64,000 nucleotides of DNA from Liriodendron chinense (GCA_003013855.2 ML058453.1:1302001-1366000), one strand, 5' to 3'; positions 26,173 to 38,660 are shown, counted from the first letter of the stretch. The notes: generated by a model from the sequence alone, not told the origin. A program made the numbers and translations.

Positions 26173-26629
26173 TAAAAATTATTACAACATGGCAATACAT
26201 GTGACTACCATTCAGATTCTAATCAACCTAAAGTGCACCTAAAAATGCATGAAATAGCTTCCAAGTAGCTCTATAGCCCATCTCGTGCGAGCGTACAAGG
26301 ATGGTGCAAACTGATTTGAACCCAGTTTCCTCATAACAAAAAAATCCTAATATTACTATTAATTTAATTAGCATTTTAAGATTTTTTTTTTTTTATATAT
26401 ATAACATGTCTATTTAATTTCGAAAAATAACTTTTATATTTTTGAAATTTATTTTTCTAACAAAAGCCCAACAACTAATTCACAAAATTCTGACACGTCT
26501 TTAGTATTATCTACTTAATATGGAGTTTATGGTTAAGTACCCTTTTTAAAAAGGTTTTCAACAAGATACCCCATTAATTTAAATAATAATCATGGAATAC
26601 CTTTGGTTGGATATCTTAGCAGAAGTTGG

Positions 26630-27515
26630 GATCCGCTGTGTCAGAAAAGAGGTCGGTGGATCAGGTGGGCACCATCATGACGTTTATGTGAAATCCACTC
26701 AACTATTAGATACATCACCCCATGCTAGGTGCAGGGCCCAAATATCAGCCCCATCCATGATTCAAGTGGACCACATGATTGGAAATAATGTATAGGGCAA
26801 ATCTCACCCTCCAAACTATTTCCCTTGATGTGGCTCACTTAAATCATGGATGGGCCTAGTTTTTGCGCCCTACGAATAAACTTTGATGTGGCATCTAATG
26901 GTTGGAGTGGATTTCATATTATTATCGTGATGGGCAAAATCAAGAGTGGACATCTCTCTCCCAACCATTTCCTTTAGTGTAGCCTATTTGGGTCACATGT
27001 CAGCCTTTTTTTTTTTTAATTTTTTTAATTTTTTTTATCTTGGCCTATCGTGGGATCACACATCTAATGGTCAAAGTGGATTTCACATACACATCATGGT
27101 GGGACTCGAGAAAAAAAACGAAGGATGGCATCTCTTGCAATTAATAATAATAAAAAAAAAACATAGATTTAAAGGGAAAACCTCTTAGTTTTTGTGGTCC
27201 ATCTTGATGTGTGTGTGTGTGTATGTGCATGTGTGTGTGTGTGTGTGTCATCCACTTAGACTAGGGAAAAAAAAAAATCAGGTTGACTTGTGATTCAGGT
27301 GGGCCACACCAAAGGAAATAGTTAGGAGAGAAAAGTCCACCCTTAATTTTTACAGGGCCCACCATGATGATTATATGGAATCCACTCCAACCATTAGATG
27401 CCACACCAAAATTTGGGCATGGAGCCAACTATCAAGCCTATCCTTGATTCAAGTGGGCCATACACAGGGAAACAATTCCGTACACTATTTCCAATCGTGT
27501 GGTCCACCTAAATCA
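26630..27515. mobile_element. Diverged foldback modules (family G)
   Basis: Repeated arm phrases appear in both orientations: ATCCACTC(C/A)AACTATTAGA-type words, GATTCAAGTGG(G/A)CCA, and GTTGGAGTGGATTTCATAT. They point to one or more foldback elements related to family A but with different sequence. A (GT)n tract at 27210-27248 lies inside. Exact ends unclear. Confidence 0.5.
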
Positions 27516-27544
27516 CACACTAGCACACCTTAGCAAAAGCTTAT

Positions 27545-27634
27545 TTTTTCACCCACCCTACCCCACATGGGCACTCGATCCTGTGATCTTAGTGTTGAAA
27601 CAGAGTTTATCTGCCGCTGAGCCATGGAGCCAAA
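27545..27634 (-). mobile_element. tRNA-derived SINE-like element, type S3 (second copy)
   Basis: The minus strand reads GGCTCCATGGCTCAGCGGCA, then GTTTCAACACTAAGATCACA and GATCGAGTGCCCATGTGGGG, parallel to 23108-23200. Confidence 0.55.
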
Positions 27635-27639
27635 ACCAC

Positions 27640-29370
27640 ACCATAGCAAAAGCTCGCTCTTTGATCTGGAAATGAGTATTTCGTCGGTATGTAAATTTAA
27701 TAGTGATTTTGCAGTTTTAACTTGGGACTAGATCCTTATATCCTCACAAATGGATTAGTTGATAAGGGTTTACATAATCCAGTTGGAGATTACGTTGGAC
27801 TAGATCGATTGAATAGCAAGGAATTTCCAAGTTTGAGACACTAATAAGATTGGCTACTGACACTGGTATGTCAGGGAAATAATTTATGTGGGTGTTGTAT
27901 CAATGGTGGAATGGGACGGCATTGGTCCGACCATAATTCGACCTGCTATTTCTTCCTAGTGAGCCAAAATGAGCCCATACCCCTCATGAAGCCGTGTATG
28001 TAGTAGACTGCCACACCGGCATTTATTTCCAATCTGGCTTCTCGGATGTATCCTGTCCGTTTATAAATATTTTTCTCCTCATCATGTGCTACCCATAAGC
28101 TAGCTATTTTCTCTTGCTAGAATTCACCAGCCCAACTTAAGCAGGTGTGAAGATTGTGAATGTCCAACCTCTCAAAAGCCTCATTGGGAGGCATATGTGG
28201 TCCCATTTCACAAAAAATCTTTACTGGACTTCCTGTTGGAGATTCCCATGGGGAGTTCCTTTTGAAGTCCTTCAATGTCCCTTGGAATTTTTAGTGAGAA
28301 ATGGAATTTACCCATTAAGTGGTTAGCCATGCCTGCTAAAGTCTATTTAATTAGGGTGAGACGCCTTGCCATGGAAAGAGGGTTTGATTTCCAACTAGCC
28401 AATTTGGATGCGACTTAAGCATTAGAGGGTCCTTCGCCGGCACGGCCGACACCCCCTCACGATATTCCCTTGTTGTTGCAGGTCCGCTCAATCATCATCG
28501 TCCATCACAGTGTCCTCATCAAGTAAAAAAGATCTACCGTTGATACTTGATCATCATCTATCATCCAATTTAGGATGTTAATAAAATGGCATCCAAACTC
28601 AGAGTGTAAATAATTTATTTATAAATCATTTACAACTTGGTCCATTTACGGCATCTAAACGAACTCTCAATAAATGTTGGGTCCATCACTGGCGAACAAA
28701 GGATGTGATATTCTTAGCTTCAATTACGAAGTTCACATAGAGTTAAACAAGCAATGCTAGGTTTAATCAGGCCACAAGATTATCAATTGACTAAAATAGA
28801 GTTCATGGAAATGACAAATTCCATGATTTGAAGATATTCTTTTATAATGAAATTCGAATGGGTCAACTTCTGCTTTAAGGGCCAAAATTCCCTGCCTTTT
28901 CAATTTTAAGTTTCAAATGCATAACTATACGCGCCTTCTCTCCCTTTTCAAGAAGGAACTTAGGATCGCATGGCCAATGAGACTGTGTTGTCATGAATAT
29001 GTCTGACGATTATGAAAGCAGTCTGCCGGAGTTTCTAGTGGCTCCTTTTTCTAAATCAATCCACGCCATCTAAATTGTGGGGCCACCTTAAATGAAGGTA
29101 TACACCAGAAAAAAAAATTATATTGATGGGAGGAAGACCGCTTAAAAAATAATAATTAATTACAATTATATTGATGGGACAATTCGAAACTATCCCATCA
29201 GTCGATGCTTTGCCAAAAGAAAACGTTATTAGGTAATGCGGGTGAAGCATGCCATGATGTCGGCCAATAGAAACTTTTGCCACGTCGCACTACTTGAAAT
29301 TTGCACGTGTCATATGAACAAGGATTGAGTCCTACTCCGCCTGTCCGGTGCTCGGCACATGCTGGGGCTG
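27640..29370. other. Intergenic, nothing recognised
   Basis: No gene. A duplicated ATTATATTGATGGGA phrase occurs at about 29117 and 29165. No paired transposon ends. Confidence 0.45.
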
Positions 29371-29375
29371 GGGGT

Positions 29376-29720
29376 GGCACTGTGATATATGGGTTTTATC
29401 CATACCGTCGATCCATTGTTTAATATCATTTTAGGTTCTGAGACCAAAAATAAGAAATATCCAAGGCTCAACTCAACTATACAGTGGGGATTAAACTCTT
29501 ACTATTGATACTTCTTGGCGGTCACAAAAGTTTTAGATTAATATGATATTTTCATTTTCCCTTAGCCCAAGTCTTTGTGACTTTATGAACAGATAGATGG
29601 CTAATAAACATCACAGTCGGCCTTAGGAAGGTTTCAACGGTCAGTGTCATTATCACAGCTGCTTTCTTGTGGTGTGGTTCATTTGATCCTCGGATATTCG
29701 TCATTTTATCGATTACCACC
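29376..29720. mobile_element. Family A foldback, right-truncated
   Basis: The left arm (ACTGTGATATATGGGTTTTA), centre (GACTTTATGAACAGATAGAT) and part of the right arm (GTGGTGTGGTTCATTTGATC) are present. The outer right arm is lost. Confidence 0.7.
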
Positions 29721-29964
29721 TAAAACTCAGGTAGATTGGCCCACAGGGAACAAGGGGAGCAATTACCCACCGAAGAAACATCCATATTGTATGTAGATTT
29801 GCTGCATATATGCCATCCAATCCATTCATCAGATGTTGGCCATCAGCCTTAAGAGACATCCAAAATCTCAGACCATTCTATAAATAAGGTGGGCCACACC
29901 ATGTGAATTTAACCCATAAATTTGATAAATGTGAAAGAAAGCACAGTTGTGAGGTCCGTGAAAC

Positions 29965-30060
29965 CGTCCAGCAGCAGCGTGGATTTTCACCACTGATGAG
30001 TTTAGAAACCAAGATCCCTGCTAAAACTCAGCAGAATCTACCAACGAGGCTGCTCCGAAC
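29965..30060 (-). mobile_element. Decayed S2 SINE-like fragment
   Basis: GTGGATTTTCACCACTGATG and GAATCTACCAACGAGGC parallel the S2 element at 9930-10060, without a clear tail. Confidence 0.35.
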
Positions 30061-30510
30061 CTAATGCAGTACATGTGTAGACTTTAGCCTTTGTATCCAT
30101 GCAATCTTTCAATGATCCAAGCCGTTAATACGCTGGGCCTCACATCAGATGAAGACAGAAAAAAAAAAAAAAAAACTCTTTCACTCCTTATGTTCCAGAC
30201 ATTGGATCCTTTGACTCTTTTGCTTTGAATATGAACGGTGACTATAGCTACTAAATAATGAAGTGGCTGAAATACTTCAACCTGACAATTCTTTTAATAT
30301 TTCCTGTCCACGATCAGACACTTATATAAATAAACGGTTGGATCTTTGAGAAGGATCGTTTGCCAACAGCTAAAGTCCCGACGTTTTCTTGCCTTCTTTG
30401 TACCTAACTTCCACGTACACACAAAGTGCAATGTAGGGGGTGTACGTTCTGTTCCCCATATTTGATCTCGAGATTCATACACAGGTTTCATTTTTAACCG
30501 TCCAATAAAT

Positions 30511-31022
30511 GGGAGCGGATTAGGTGTAACACCTTAGTGGGTGTTACCCTTACCGTGTGGGGCCCACCTTAATGAATTTTTTGTATATCCATGCCGTCCA
30601 TCTGTTTTCTCAGATCATTTAATGATATTGTTCCAAAACTTAAGCAGACCCAAATCTCCGGTGGACCACACCACTGTAAAGTGGTGAATGACCATTAAAG
30701 CTTTTTTTTGTAGTTCACAATAATTTTGGATCAAGCTTATCTTTGTATTTTCCCTTCATCCAGGTCAGTTTAACCTTATCAACAGGTTGGATGGAAAATA
30801 AACATTACAAATCTTCATAAGGTGGGCCCTGGGAAGTTTTTAATGGTGATCACTCATTCACCACTGTTTCCCGTGGTGTGGTCCACCTAAAATTTGGAAC
30901 TGCTTAATTTTTCATACCGTCCTAAAATGGACTGAGAAAACAGAAGGACCGCGTGGATATATAACAAATCTTCAAGGTGGGCCCCACAGTAAGGGTAAAG
31001 TGGGTGACAGCTAAGATGCTCC
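30511..31022. mobile_element. Foldback MITE, family D (GGGAGCGGATTAGG ends), copy 1
   Basis: The end GGGAGCGGATTAGGTGTAAC and following TTACCCTTACCGTGTGGGG mirror the right side (CCCCACAGTAAGGGTAAAG, ending GCTCC). Perfect 9-bp CCAATAAAT lies outside both ends (30502-30510 and 31023-31031). The inner arms match family A. Confidence 0.85.
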
Positions 31023-31670
31023 CCAATAAATATCCACAAATATTAATGGTCATTTAATAAAATAAAGGCTACTCTTTAGTTGATGACCATCCAAGCTTTT
31101 ACACATAATATGGGCTATTTAATTTGAATTACTTAAATGCCACACGTGTAATATCTGCGTATGATCCATCAGGCTCTGGCAGAGTATCAATTGGAAGAAA
31201 GATAATTGAAGAAGGCAAAAGGAATCAGTCACACAAACAACAAAAGATAAAAGAGAGGAAGAGAAAAGAAAAGGGATAAAAAGAAGAGAAGAAAGGTTGT
31301 GAGAGAAGATTCTGAGAGGAGAGGTGCTTTGAATTCAAAGGTGTTGCGCCCCACTTCACTCCTTGGGTAGAATCTTCATCAAAGTCATGGCAAGCAAAAA
31401 CCACTGTAATTCCATCCATCTGTCAGAGGTTTGGTCAGCTCACTGTCTTGTCACTCTCACGTGACGTGTCACACCTTCTCTCTCTTCTCCAAGAAAGAGA
31501 GAGAGAAAGGGAAGAGTTGCTTCGGGATTTAAGTGCAATGATGTTTTCTTTCCTTGTTTAGTTTGCAGTCTCCTACTTTATCAAAGTTACTTCAGTTAAA
31601 AAAAAGAGGAAGGTTAGGCCACTCACGCCAGCTGATGATAAACTCCGGTTGCGTAGGGTATGACACAACA
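31023..31670. other. Intergenic, nothing recognised
   Basis: GA-rich sequence at 31240-31330 and CT/GA near 31480-31510. No gene seen on either strand. Confidence 0.45.
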
Positions 31671-32640
31671 TACGTGTGGCAAAGCTATGTGAGTCTCACC
31701 AGCCTCACCCTGGTGTATGTGCTGTCTATCTATTTTATCATATCATTTTAAGATATGAACTTGAAAACGAGACAGATTCAAATTTTAAATAGACCACATG
31801 ATAAGAAATAATGGGGATTAAATGCTTACCATTGAAAACTTACAGAGACCATAAATGAAACTGATATTTATGTTTTCCCTTTGTCTAGGTTTACGTGACC
31901 TTATGAACGGGAGTGGATTAGCTGTTACCTGAGGAACAGCTTAGTGGGTGTTACCTTAATTGTGTGGGGCCCATCTTTATGTATATCCATGCCGTCTATA
32001 TATTTTTCTATATCATTTTAGGAAGTGATTTTAAATCAGAAGAAGATCCAAATCTCAAGTAGACTATACCACTAGAAAATAGTCCACTAGAAATAGTGAT
32101 GAATGATTATTAAAAACTTTTTGTGGGCCGCAAAAGTTTTGGATCAAGTTGATCTTTGCATTTTCCCTTTATCCATATCTTCTTGACATTATCAACCGGT
32201 TGGATTGCAAATAAACATTAATAAGACCTCACATTGGGCTCTTTGAATTTTTCAACGGTGAGGTGCTAAATCACAACTGTTTCCGGTGGTATGATCCACC
32301 TGAGATTTGGATCTTCATAATATTTGAAACCCCATCCTAAAATGGGATGGAGAAACGGATGGACAGTGTGGATATACAAAAAAATCATCTATGTGGGCCC
32401 CATAATAAGGGTAACACACACTAAGCTGTAACACCTCATTGGCTCCCCTTATGAATAGTGGATGGGAAATAAACATTATGATGGGTTCTAGGAGTGTTCC
32501 AACAGCTGTACTTGCTGCTTTGTGTGGTGTGGTCCTCGAGCTTTGGATCTGTCTCATTTTTTATGCGAGTAAAATGAAAGTACAACATGGACAAAACAGA
32601 TACATTATAATGGGACGTCCCTTGGATCTTCGTCATGTTT
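31671..32640. mobile_element. Family A foldback hosting a family D element
   Basis: The left arm runs 31671-31908 (GTGAGTCTCACCAGC through GTGACCTTATGAAC). The right arm resumes at 32448 (CTTATGAATAGTGGATGGG) and ends with ACAGATACATTATAATGGGA near 32615. Outer ends worn. Confidence 0.7.
31909..32447. mobile_element. Foldback MITE, family D, copy 2, nested
   Basis: The left end GGGAGTGGATTAGCTGTTAC with TTAGTGGGTGTTACC mirrors GGTAACACACACTAAGCTGT and GGCTCCC. Flanks CTTATGAAC (31900-31908) and CTTATGAAT (32448-32456) match at 8 of 9, a target duplication made from the host's central word. Confidence 0.8.
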
Positions 32641-32889
32641 ATAACAGCATTGACTTCGGTGCTGTGTTCTACGCTGGGCAATCAGAATGTAAATGATGGA
32701 CAACGTTATAAAGACCACCCTTCTTGAAATAAAGGTTGACGCCCTCACGAGGTGGGTCACACCTATATGTTGAATCAGAACGTTAGTTGTCCATTTATTC
32801 CCAATGGTGTGTGATTTTAATGATTAGGGCTACGTTTTGCCTGGTATTGATGTCCCATAGAACACAAGGCCTAAAGACCAAGTTGATCA

Positions 32890-32969
32890 CATCAAGGACA
32901 TAAGCAGGACCATGGTTGGGTATCCAAGCCATCAAGGACATAAGCAGGACCATGGTTGGGTATCCAAGC
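32890..32969. repeat. Perfect 40-bp tandem duplication
   Basis: The 40-bp unit beginning CATCAAGGACATAAGCAGGA occurs twice head-to-tail (32890-32929, 32930-32969) with no difference, so it is recent. Confidence 0.95.
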
Positions 32970-33146
32970 TGTGGAATGATAGACCCAAATTGGAACCATG
33001 GTTGGTCGGACAGGTAGACCCTTGCCATTCAGTCTTTTCCATTTCTGTATTTGCGTGTAGAAGTTGTCCAACGTGGCCATCAAAAGCCTAAATATTTGTC
33101 TATGCGTTTAAACGGGTATCTGCAAATGGGGTTGCTTTGTGCTGCT

Positions 33147-33756
33147 GGAAAAGCTCAGTGGGCCCCACCACGATGTATGTGTTTTATCCACACCATCGAT
33201 CCATGTTACCATTTCCCAGAATTAGCCCAAAAAAGAGACAGATCCAAATCTCAGGTGGACCACACCACGGGAAACAGTGGTGAATGAACCCTCACCATTA
33301 AAAACTTCTTGGGGCCACAAAAGTTTTGGATCAAGCTGATATTTGTCGTTTTACTTCATCCAGATCTGTGTGACCTAACCAAAAGGTTGGATGGCAAATA
33401 AAAAATATAGTGGGCCCTATTTCAATTGTGGGTGTTCAATCAATACTGTTTCATGTGGTGTAGTCCATGAGAGATTATGATCTGTCTCATTTTTTGGATC
33501 ATACACCAAAATGAGCTGGAAAAATGGATGGACCAACTGGATAAAACTCAATAGGTTGGATGAAAAATAAACATTATAGTGGGTCCTAGGAATATTTCGA
33601 TGGTGGGCATTCAATCACTACCTTTTCCTGTGGTGTGGTCCATCTGACATTAGGATCTGCCTTATTTTTGGGATCGTGAGCTAAAATGCGCCGGCAAAAT
33701 GAATGGACGGTCTGGATAAAACTTATATATCATGGTGGGGGCCACAAAGCTTTTCC
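33147..33756. mobile_element. Family A-type foldback with duplicated right half
   Basis: The outer ends GGAAAAGCT / AGCTTTTCC are perfect complements next to GTGGGCCCCACC / GGTGGGGGCCAC. The right half is present twice: GGTTGGATGGCAAATAAAAA near 33385 and GGTTGGATGAAAAATAAACA near 33553, each followed by a right arm. Length is therefore 610 bp. Confidence 0.75.
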
Positions 33757-34535
33757 AACTACTACACTACACAAACCGAGTCCTTGCAAATGACCATCTA
33801 GCCCTACTAAAAGATTTTTGGGGGCAAAGTTCTCTTTGGGTCAACAGACTTAACACCCTTTTTGCTAAAACTCTCTCTTCTTTTTACCCACATCTAGAAG
33901 AGCCAAAATATAAAAATATCACAGCTAAAGTAATCGGCCAGGGTTCTCCACTTCACAAGTGGGGACCAGTGCATGCATTTATTCAATGTTGTGACCTGTC
34001 TTTTTCTGTACGCGTAACCGTAATGGACGGACACAAATTGTCCATTTGATGAGCCTGAATGTTAATGCACCTCAACAAACATAGCTGTAGAGATCAAACA
34101 TGGCTGTCTGATCTGTGGCCTTCATGCTGGCAGAGAATTCAAAAGGTAAACAATCTGCATTCAATACTGAAAAAGGCTAATATGATGCTAGAATGTCAAT
34201 TTGGTGCAATTTCTATGCAAGCTGTTAGTGGGCCCCATCATAGGAAGTACGTAGGATCCAAGGATTCACATGGTCTTGATTGATGAACCTATCCATCCAG
34301 GAGTAGAAAAAGAGCCATTTTGTTTCTATGATCCATGGTTAAGATGGGACACTAGATATAATGAACGGTTGTTATCGTTAGATGTATGGTCCACTTTCTT
34401 TTCTAAATATTTTACTCTTAGAAAAGATTGCTTACAGATGTCTTTCAAGAGAGAAAATTATCTCTTAATAAAGATGGATTTAGGGGTGTAAATGTGTTAC
34501 AATCTCAAGGGTTTAATAGCCTAGCTTTACATGTA
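33757..34535. other. Intergenic, nothing recognised
   Basis: Several short plus-strand frames between 33732 and 34490 look wordy but lack any family motif I know. Not called. Confidence 0.4.
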
Positions 34536-34539
34536 CGAT

Positions 34540-34690
34540 TAGTCTTGGGGCTTTGGCCTATTGGTTAGATTTTTAACAATGGGTATTAAAGCTAACACCA
34601 CATCCTATGTTCAAGTCATGAAAGGAGTGACATGTGGGAAGGACAACTTAAACTAGAGTGCAAGCTGTCCTGGCATGAAATAGGAGCCAA
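34540..34690 (+). mobile_element. Possible tRNA-derived SINE, type S4
   Basis: GGCCTATTGGTTAGATTTTT resembles an A box, and TGTTCAAGTCATGAAAGG a B box, about 45 bp apart. No second copy in the window. Confidence 0.3.
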
Positions 34691-34804
34691 AGTGAGAGTG
34701 CTGCCACAGAGTTGGCTGCTGTGGACATTGGCTGCGAAGGATGGTGGAATGTTACAATACTAAAGATTAATAGCCTGACTTTACACATTCTGCACATAGG
34801 TGAG

Positions 34805-35040
34805 GTTCTTAACAAAATGGGTCAAGCCCATGGGGGCTTGGGACCTAACCCTTGTAAGAATTGGGTTGAAATTTTAGACTTCCCATTAGAAATCAGCCCA
34901 AATTTGGGTTGGGTTGAATTAAAAAAATAACCAACTCATGAATTTAATGGGTTAGATTTGGGTCCTCCAGGACCCAAACTGAGACTCTACCCATTTATCA
35001 CATAGGCTGGGTCAGTATTGGGTTTGGGTTGGGTCTAGTG
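34805..35040. mobile_element. GGGTTGGGTT-rich interspersed repeat
   Basis: Words such as GGGTTGGGTTGAATT and TGGGTTTGGGTTGGGTCTAG recur here and again at 35515-35590, typical of short plant hAT-type MITE interiors. No convincing ends. Confidence 0.3.
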
Positions 35041-35158
35041 TTTATATTGCGATTTCACACAAATAATGTTTCTTAGCTAATAGTCAATTTTGATGATAAA
35101 AAAAGAAAAACAAATAAATGAAATGGTTAGTGGTCCAAATGCAACGGGTGAACACCCA

Positions 35159-35308
35159 GGTCCATAGCTCAAGTGGCAGACTGTGTGAAGATAGCCTCGT
35201 TTCAACACTGAGGTCATGGTACCAATTCCCATAGTGGGGGTGGCTAACATTGTGATGTGACTAACAGGGGTGGGTGGGTGTACTAACAATGGGGTAAAAA
35301 AAAAAAAA
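35159..35308 (+). mobile_element. tRNA-derived SINE S1, full-length copy
   Basis: Head TCCATAGCTCAAGTGGCAGA, then GTTTCAACACTGAGGTCATG, GGTACCAATTCCC, GTGGCTAACATTGTGATGTG, a GGTGGGTGGGTGTACTAAC module and a 13-A tail. The best-preserved S1 copy here. Confidence 0.8.
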
Positions 35309-36799
35309 TTAAAAAAATGTAACGGGTGAAATTAAATGATCATGATAGTATAATCAACGTAATTTTTTTGTACATTCCTCATCTTGCATGTTTTAGATTA
35401 TCAAATGTAGCAGATGAGCAACAACATTTTAGGAAAATGTCATGAACTACTGCTACGTCTTGATCCTATGAAAGAAAACAAAAATCTCACCTATGAAGTT
35501 AAGTACTTTTCCTTGGGTCTGGGTTGGGTCCATTTAACTATTCCTTAGACCCATTTAACAATTGGACCTGGGTCAGCTTGGGCCATATTGGTTTTGACAG
35601 ATCCTAGGCCCACTAGGTTTTTTTTTAATTTATTTTTTTATTTTTTTATTTATCAGGGTCCAATGATCCATCAAGTCTAGTGGATTCATTAGAACCCCTG
35701 GATTAAAGAGAAAATTAACAGAGTTAGTCATTCAATTTGAATACAAGAGGGAGATTAAAAAAAAAAAACATGTGGGGTCAAAAAATCAATGGTTGCCAAC
35801 AAGTGTAGCCCATGGGCCTACAACTAACATCCTGAAATATGCTTGGTCCCTGGAAGGGTCCCCAAGATGGATCTCTCATATTCATTGTCTGCACAACCAC
35901 AAGTACAACTGCAAGTTTTAATGGACGAATTCATTGCCAAAAGATAAACTTCCCAAAATGCCTGAAATACTTTGGAAATACCAAAATTCCATTTATTTTC
36001 AACAATCACCAAAACAACCTAAGTTCAATACAATTCCCTCCTGGTTTTTGTAAAATAATCAATATACCATGTGTGCAAAAAATATATAAATACATCACAC
36101 CTCAAGCACAAATGCAAGCTATTGAAATTCTTCTAAATAATTCAAAACAATTCGAACTGCACTGTCCGATCCGATTATCCATGTAAGGTACAAATCAGGA
36201 GTATTTCCAGTGGGCCCCACATACCCCATTTTCAAGTATGTGTATGTTATGTTGGGTCCATTGAGTCTTAAATCATCCTGATTTTTTAAGTCAAGGCCCA
36301 AAAAAGGGTGTGGATTTTACATAAGTAGTTTCTCCTACGATGTTAAGTGCAAAAAGTTGCTTAGAAGTGTGAGAATCCGAGCCGTCCATCAGCTGAGTCC
36401 CACTATGCATCTGATGGATGGCATATTTCTCACACTTTTGTCCCAGATTGGCACAGGGTAGCGTGTAGATGGATTACCTTGTACGCGCGTATGGTATATA
36501 TTGATTGATTTTCATGCCAAGTGCATGAGAGAACGGGTGGGGCCCACAGTGACAGAAGCTGAGGAACCCACTATCTCTCTGTCAAACGGGATCAGAAACT
36601 GAGGGACCACATCTTCCCTTGTCAAAACGGTGTCAGAAACTGAGGGACAGAGAGTCAAGGTGGCTATTTTCAACCAATCAGGCCCACATGCTTCACTAAA
36701 TGCATCTTTCACACTTATTTCATAATAAAACCATTCCCCACCAAAAAATTGGACCCGAATCAGGTGGTATTGCCCACACCACTCCCAGCCATGGTGCGG

Positions 36800-36935
36800 T
36801 GATGTGTTGGGCGCTGTGGGCTACCTTGATGTGTATATTTTTTTATATCCATTCTGTTCATCTGCCTTTCCATCTCATTTTAGGGCGGAGTGGCTAACTT
36901 AGCCATGTGACTAACAGTGGGGGTGGGTGTATGAA
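36800..36935 (+). mobile_element. Chimeric scrap: family A left arm joined to SINE S1 tail
   Basis: The family A arm (CTACCTTGATGTGTATATTT through CATCTCATTTTAGGGC) passes directly into SINE S1 tail words (GTGGCTAACTTAGCCATGTG, GGGGGTGGGTGTATG) at about 36890. Confidence 0.5.
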
Positions 36936-37870
36936 GATGAACAAACACAGAAATTAGAATGGTACACTCATTAGGTGAACCACACGTGTACTTGCGTAGG
37001 TTGAATGTGGACCACTGACAACCTTTCTTCAGAAACCATCCTCTTTTTTAAGAGTTGCGGCTCCCCTTGTAAATTAGACCTGCCCAACCTCCAGGTACAG
37101 TCGTCTTCGCCCCAGACCCTCCCTACATTCACCTTAATATGTAGGGGCTGCAGAGTCCAGGGTTTGGGGCCTTGTCTCGTTGATAGACCCAGTGGAGTTT
37201 CAACAAGGGGTCTTGATTTCGAAACTCATGTGAAATAAGAGTCCAGATCCTCTGTTGGCTTCCAAGCAGGGTCCTGCTTGGAGCATTTTCACTGGATCCA
37301 GACTCATTTTCACTAATGATGAAATACATGTACCAAGTTTATACAATCCAGTACTAGAAAGTTATATCAGATCTATCATCCATTGCTGTGACACCTTATC
37401 CACGGCTCAGATGCTTGACCCACTAGCTCTGCTGGCATGCTGCCGGATAGGCACAAGTTTTGTGGGGCCCACCATGTTGTGGATGTAAAACTACTGCATT
37501 TATCAGGTGAGAACGCTTATTTGAATTTTGCATACAAAATATCAGCCGAGAGACAGAACTTCCCTGGACCATACTAATGGAAACCATCATGCTCGTGAGT
37601 TGCACGTGATTGACAGCCTTGATGATGGCCCCACCCCACAAATGAACCAGCATCCAGTCTGCATTGTTCCTTGTGGTGTGGCCCACCTGAGTGATAGATC
37701 TGGCTGATTTGTTTCTTTCGGGCCTCAAATTGTGGACAGAACCTGATGGAGAGTGTATTCTACGTATTGTAAATGTGGCTCCACGAGAGCTTGGGATAAC
37801 AGGTGTTGTCAGGACGGCTGGGACGCCGTTTATCTGCTGACGGCTTAAATAGCTCGCTGCTACTGAAGTG
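36936..37870. other. Intergenic, nothing firmly recognised
   Basis: A GTGGGGCCCACCATGTTGTG end-like word at about 37460 and GTGGTGTGGCCCACCTGAGT at about 37674 suggest a worn foldback element. The rest is unassigned. Confidence 0.35.
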
Positions 37871-37871
37871 A

Positions 37872-38660
37872 CGTCACCTAGTTCTGTGTGCCCCACTATG
37901 ATATATGTATTATATTCAGAGATCATTTTAGGGCATGAGCAAAGAATGGGTTAGATCCAAAGCTTAACTGGACCCACCATAGAAAACAGTGGGGACAATG
38001 AGAACCACGGTTGAAACCTTCCTAAAGTCCACCATGATGCTTATTTGAGATCCAACTTGTTCATAAGTTCACACAACATGAGGAGCACACATGCAAGAAT
38101 GGAAGTTTGAGCTTGATGCAAATGGCTAAAATATCTTCCGCTCCATATGATTATCAATCAAATGAAAAGTTATTCTACATATCAATAGTTACATCTCCTA
38201 CAACCGATCACTAATTTTGATATGTTGGGAGATCTCATTATTGCTGAACCCAATGCTTACATTGCATTTACAGGTAAAAGAGTAATTGAACAAACATTTA
38301 AGAAGACAGTACTAGATGGCGGCTAAGTATTCATTTCATAAGGGCTTATTTGATCCAAGTAATCCTTTAAAAGGTGTTCAGACGAAGGTAAAAACACAAA
38401 CATCAGCTTGATCGAAACTGCAGTGGTACCTAAGAAGTTTTTAATGGTAGGCGTTCAATCCCCACTATTTTCTGTGGTGGGGTCTGATTGTGCTTTGGAT
38501 TTGCCTCATTCTTTAGCTCATGCACTCAAAATGATCTCTCCAAATGTTGTGCCTCATTCTTTAGCTCATGCTCTAAAATGATCTCTCTAAATGGATGGAC
38601 GGTGTGCCTCATTCTTTATCACAGTGGGGCCACAGAACTTGGTGACGTCACCTCATTAGC
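37872..38660. mobile_element. Family A foldback hosting plastid DNA
   Basis: The left arm (GTGCCCCACTATGATATATG) continues to GTTCATAAGTTCACACAAC at 38079. After the accD insertion the element resumes with GACGAAGGTAAAAACACAAA at about 38381 and ends near GCCACAGAACTTGGTGACG. A 48-54-bp unit with GCCTCATTCTTTAGCTCATG is repeated at 38503, 38551 and (partly) 38605. Confidence 0.75.
38080..38382 (+). pseudogene. accD: Nuclear copy of plastid accD fragment (NUPT)
   Basis: About 300 bp match the 3' part of the plastid gene for the acetyl-CoA carboxylase carboxyltransferase beta subunit, which acts in fatty-acid synthesis inside plastids. Conceptual pieces in shifting frames are SLSLMQMAKISSAPYDYQSN, EKLFYISIVTSPTT, IIAEPNAYIAFTGKRVIEQ and KYSFHKGLFDP. 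Compared with the gene as I remember it, there are small deletions after SPTT, before the AAKYSFHKG part and after GLFDP, plus an early frame break. It therefore cannot encode a working subunit. It starts and ends abruptly inside a foldback element, so it was inserted there. A mitochondrial intermediate (plastid DNA via mitochondrion) is possible. Identification is by recall of the conserved protein, but the match is strong. Confidence 0.9.

Noticed and set aside
37423..37926. Minus-strand 167-codon frame
   Set aside because: It lies across worn foldback sequence and shows no protein family motif; length alone is not enough.
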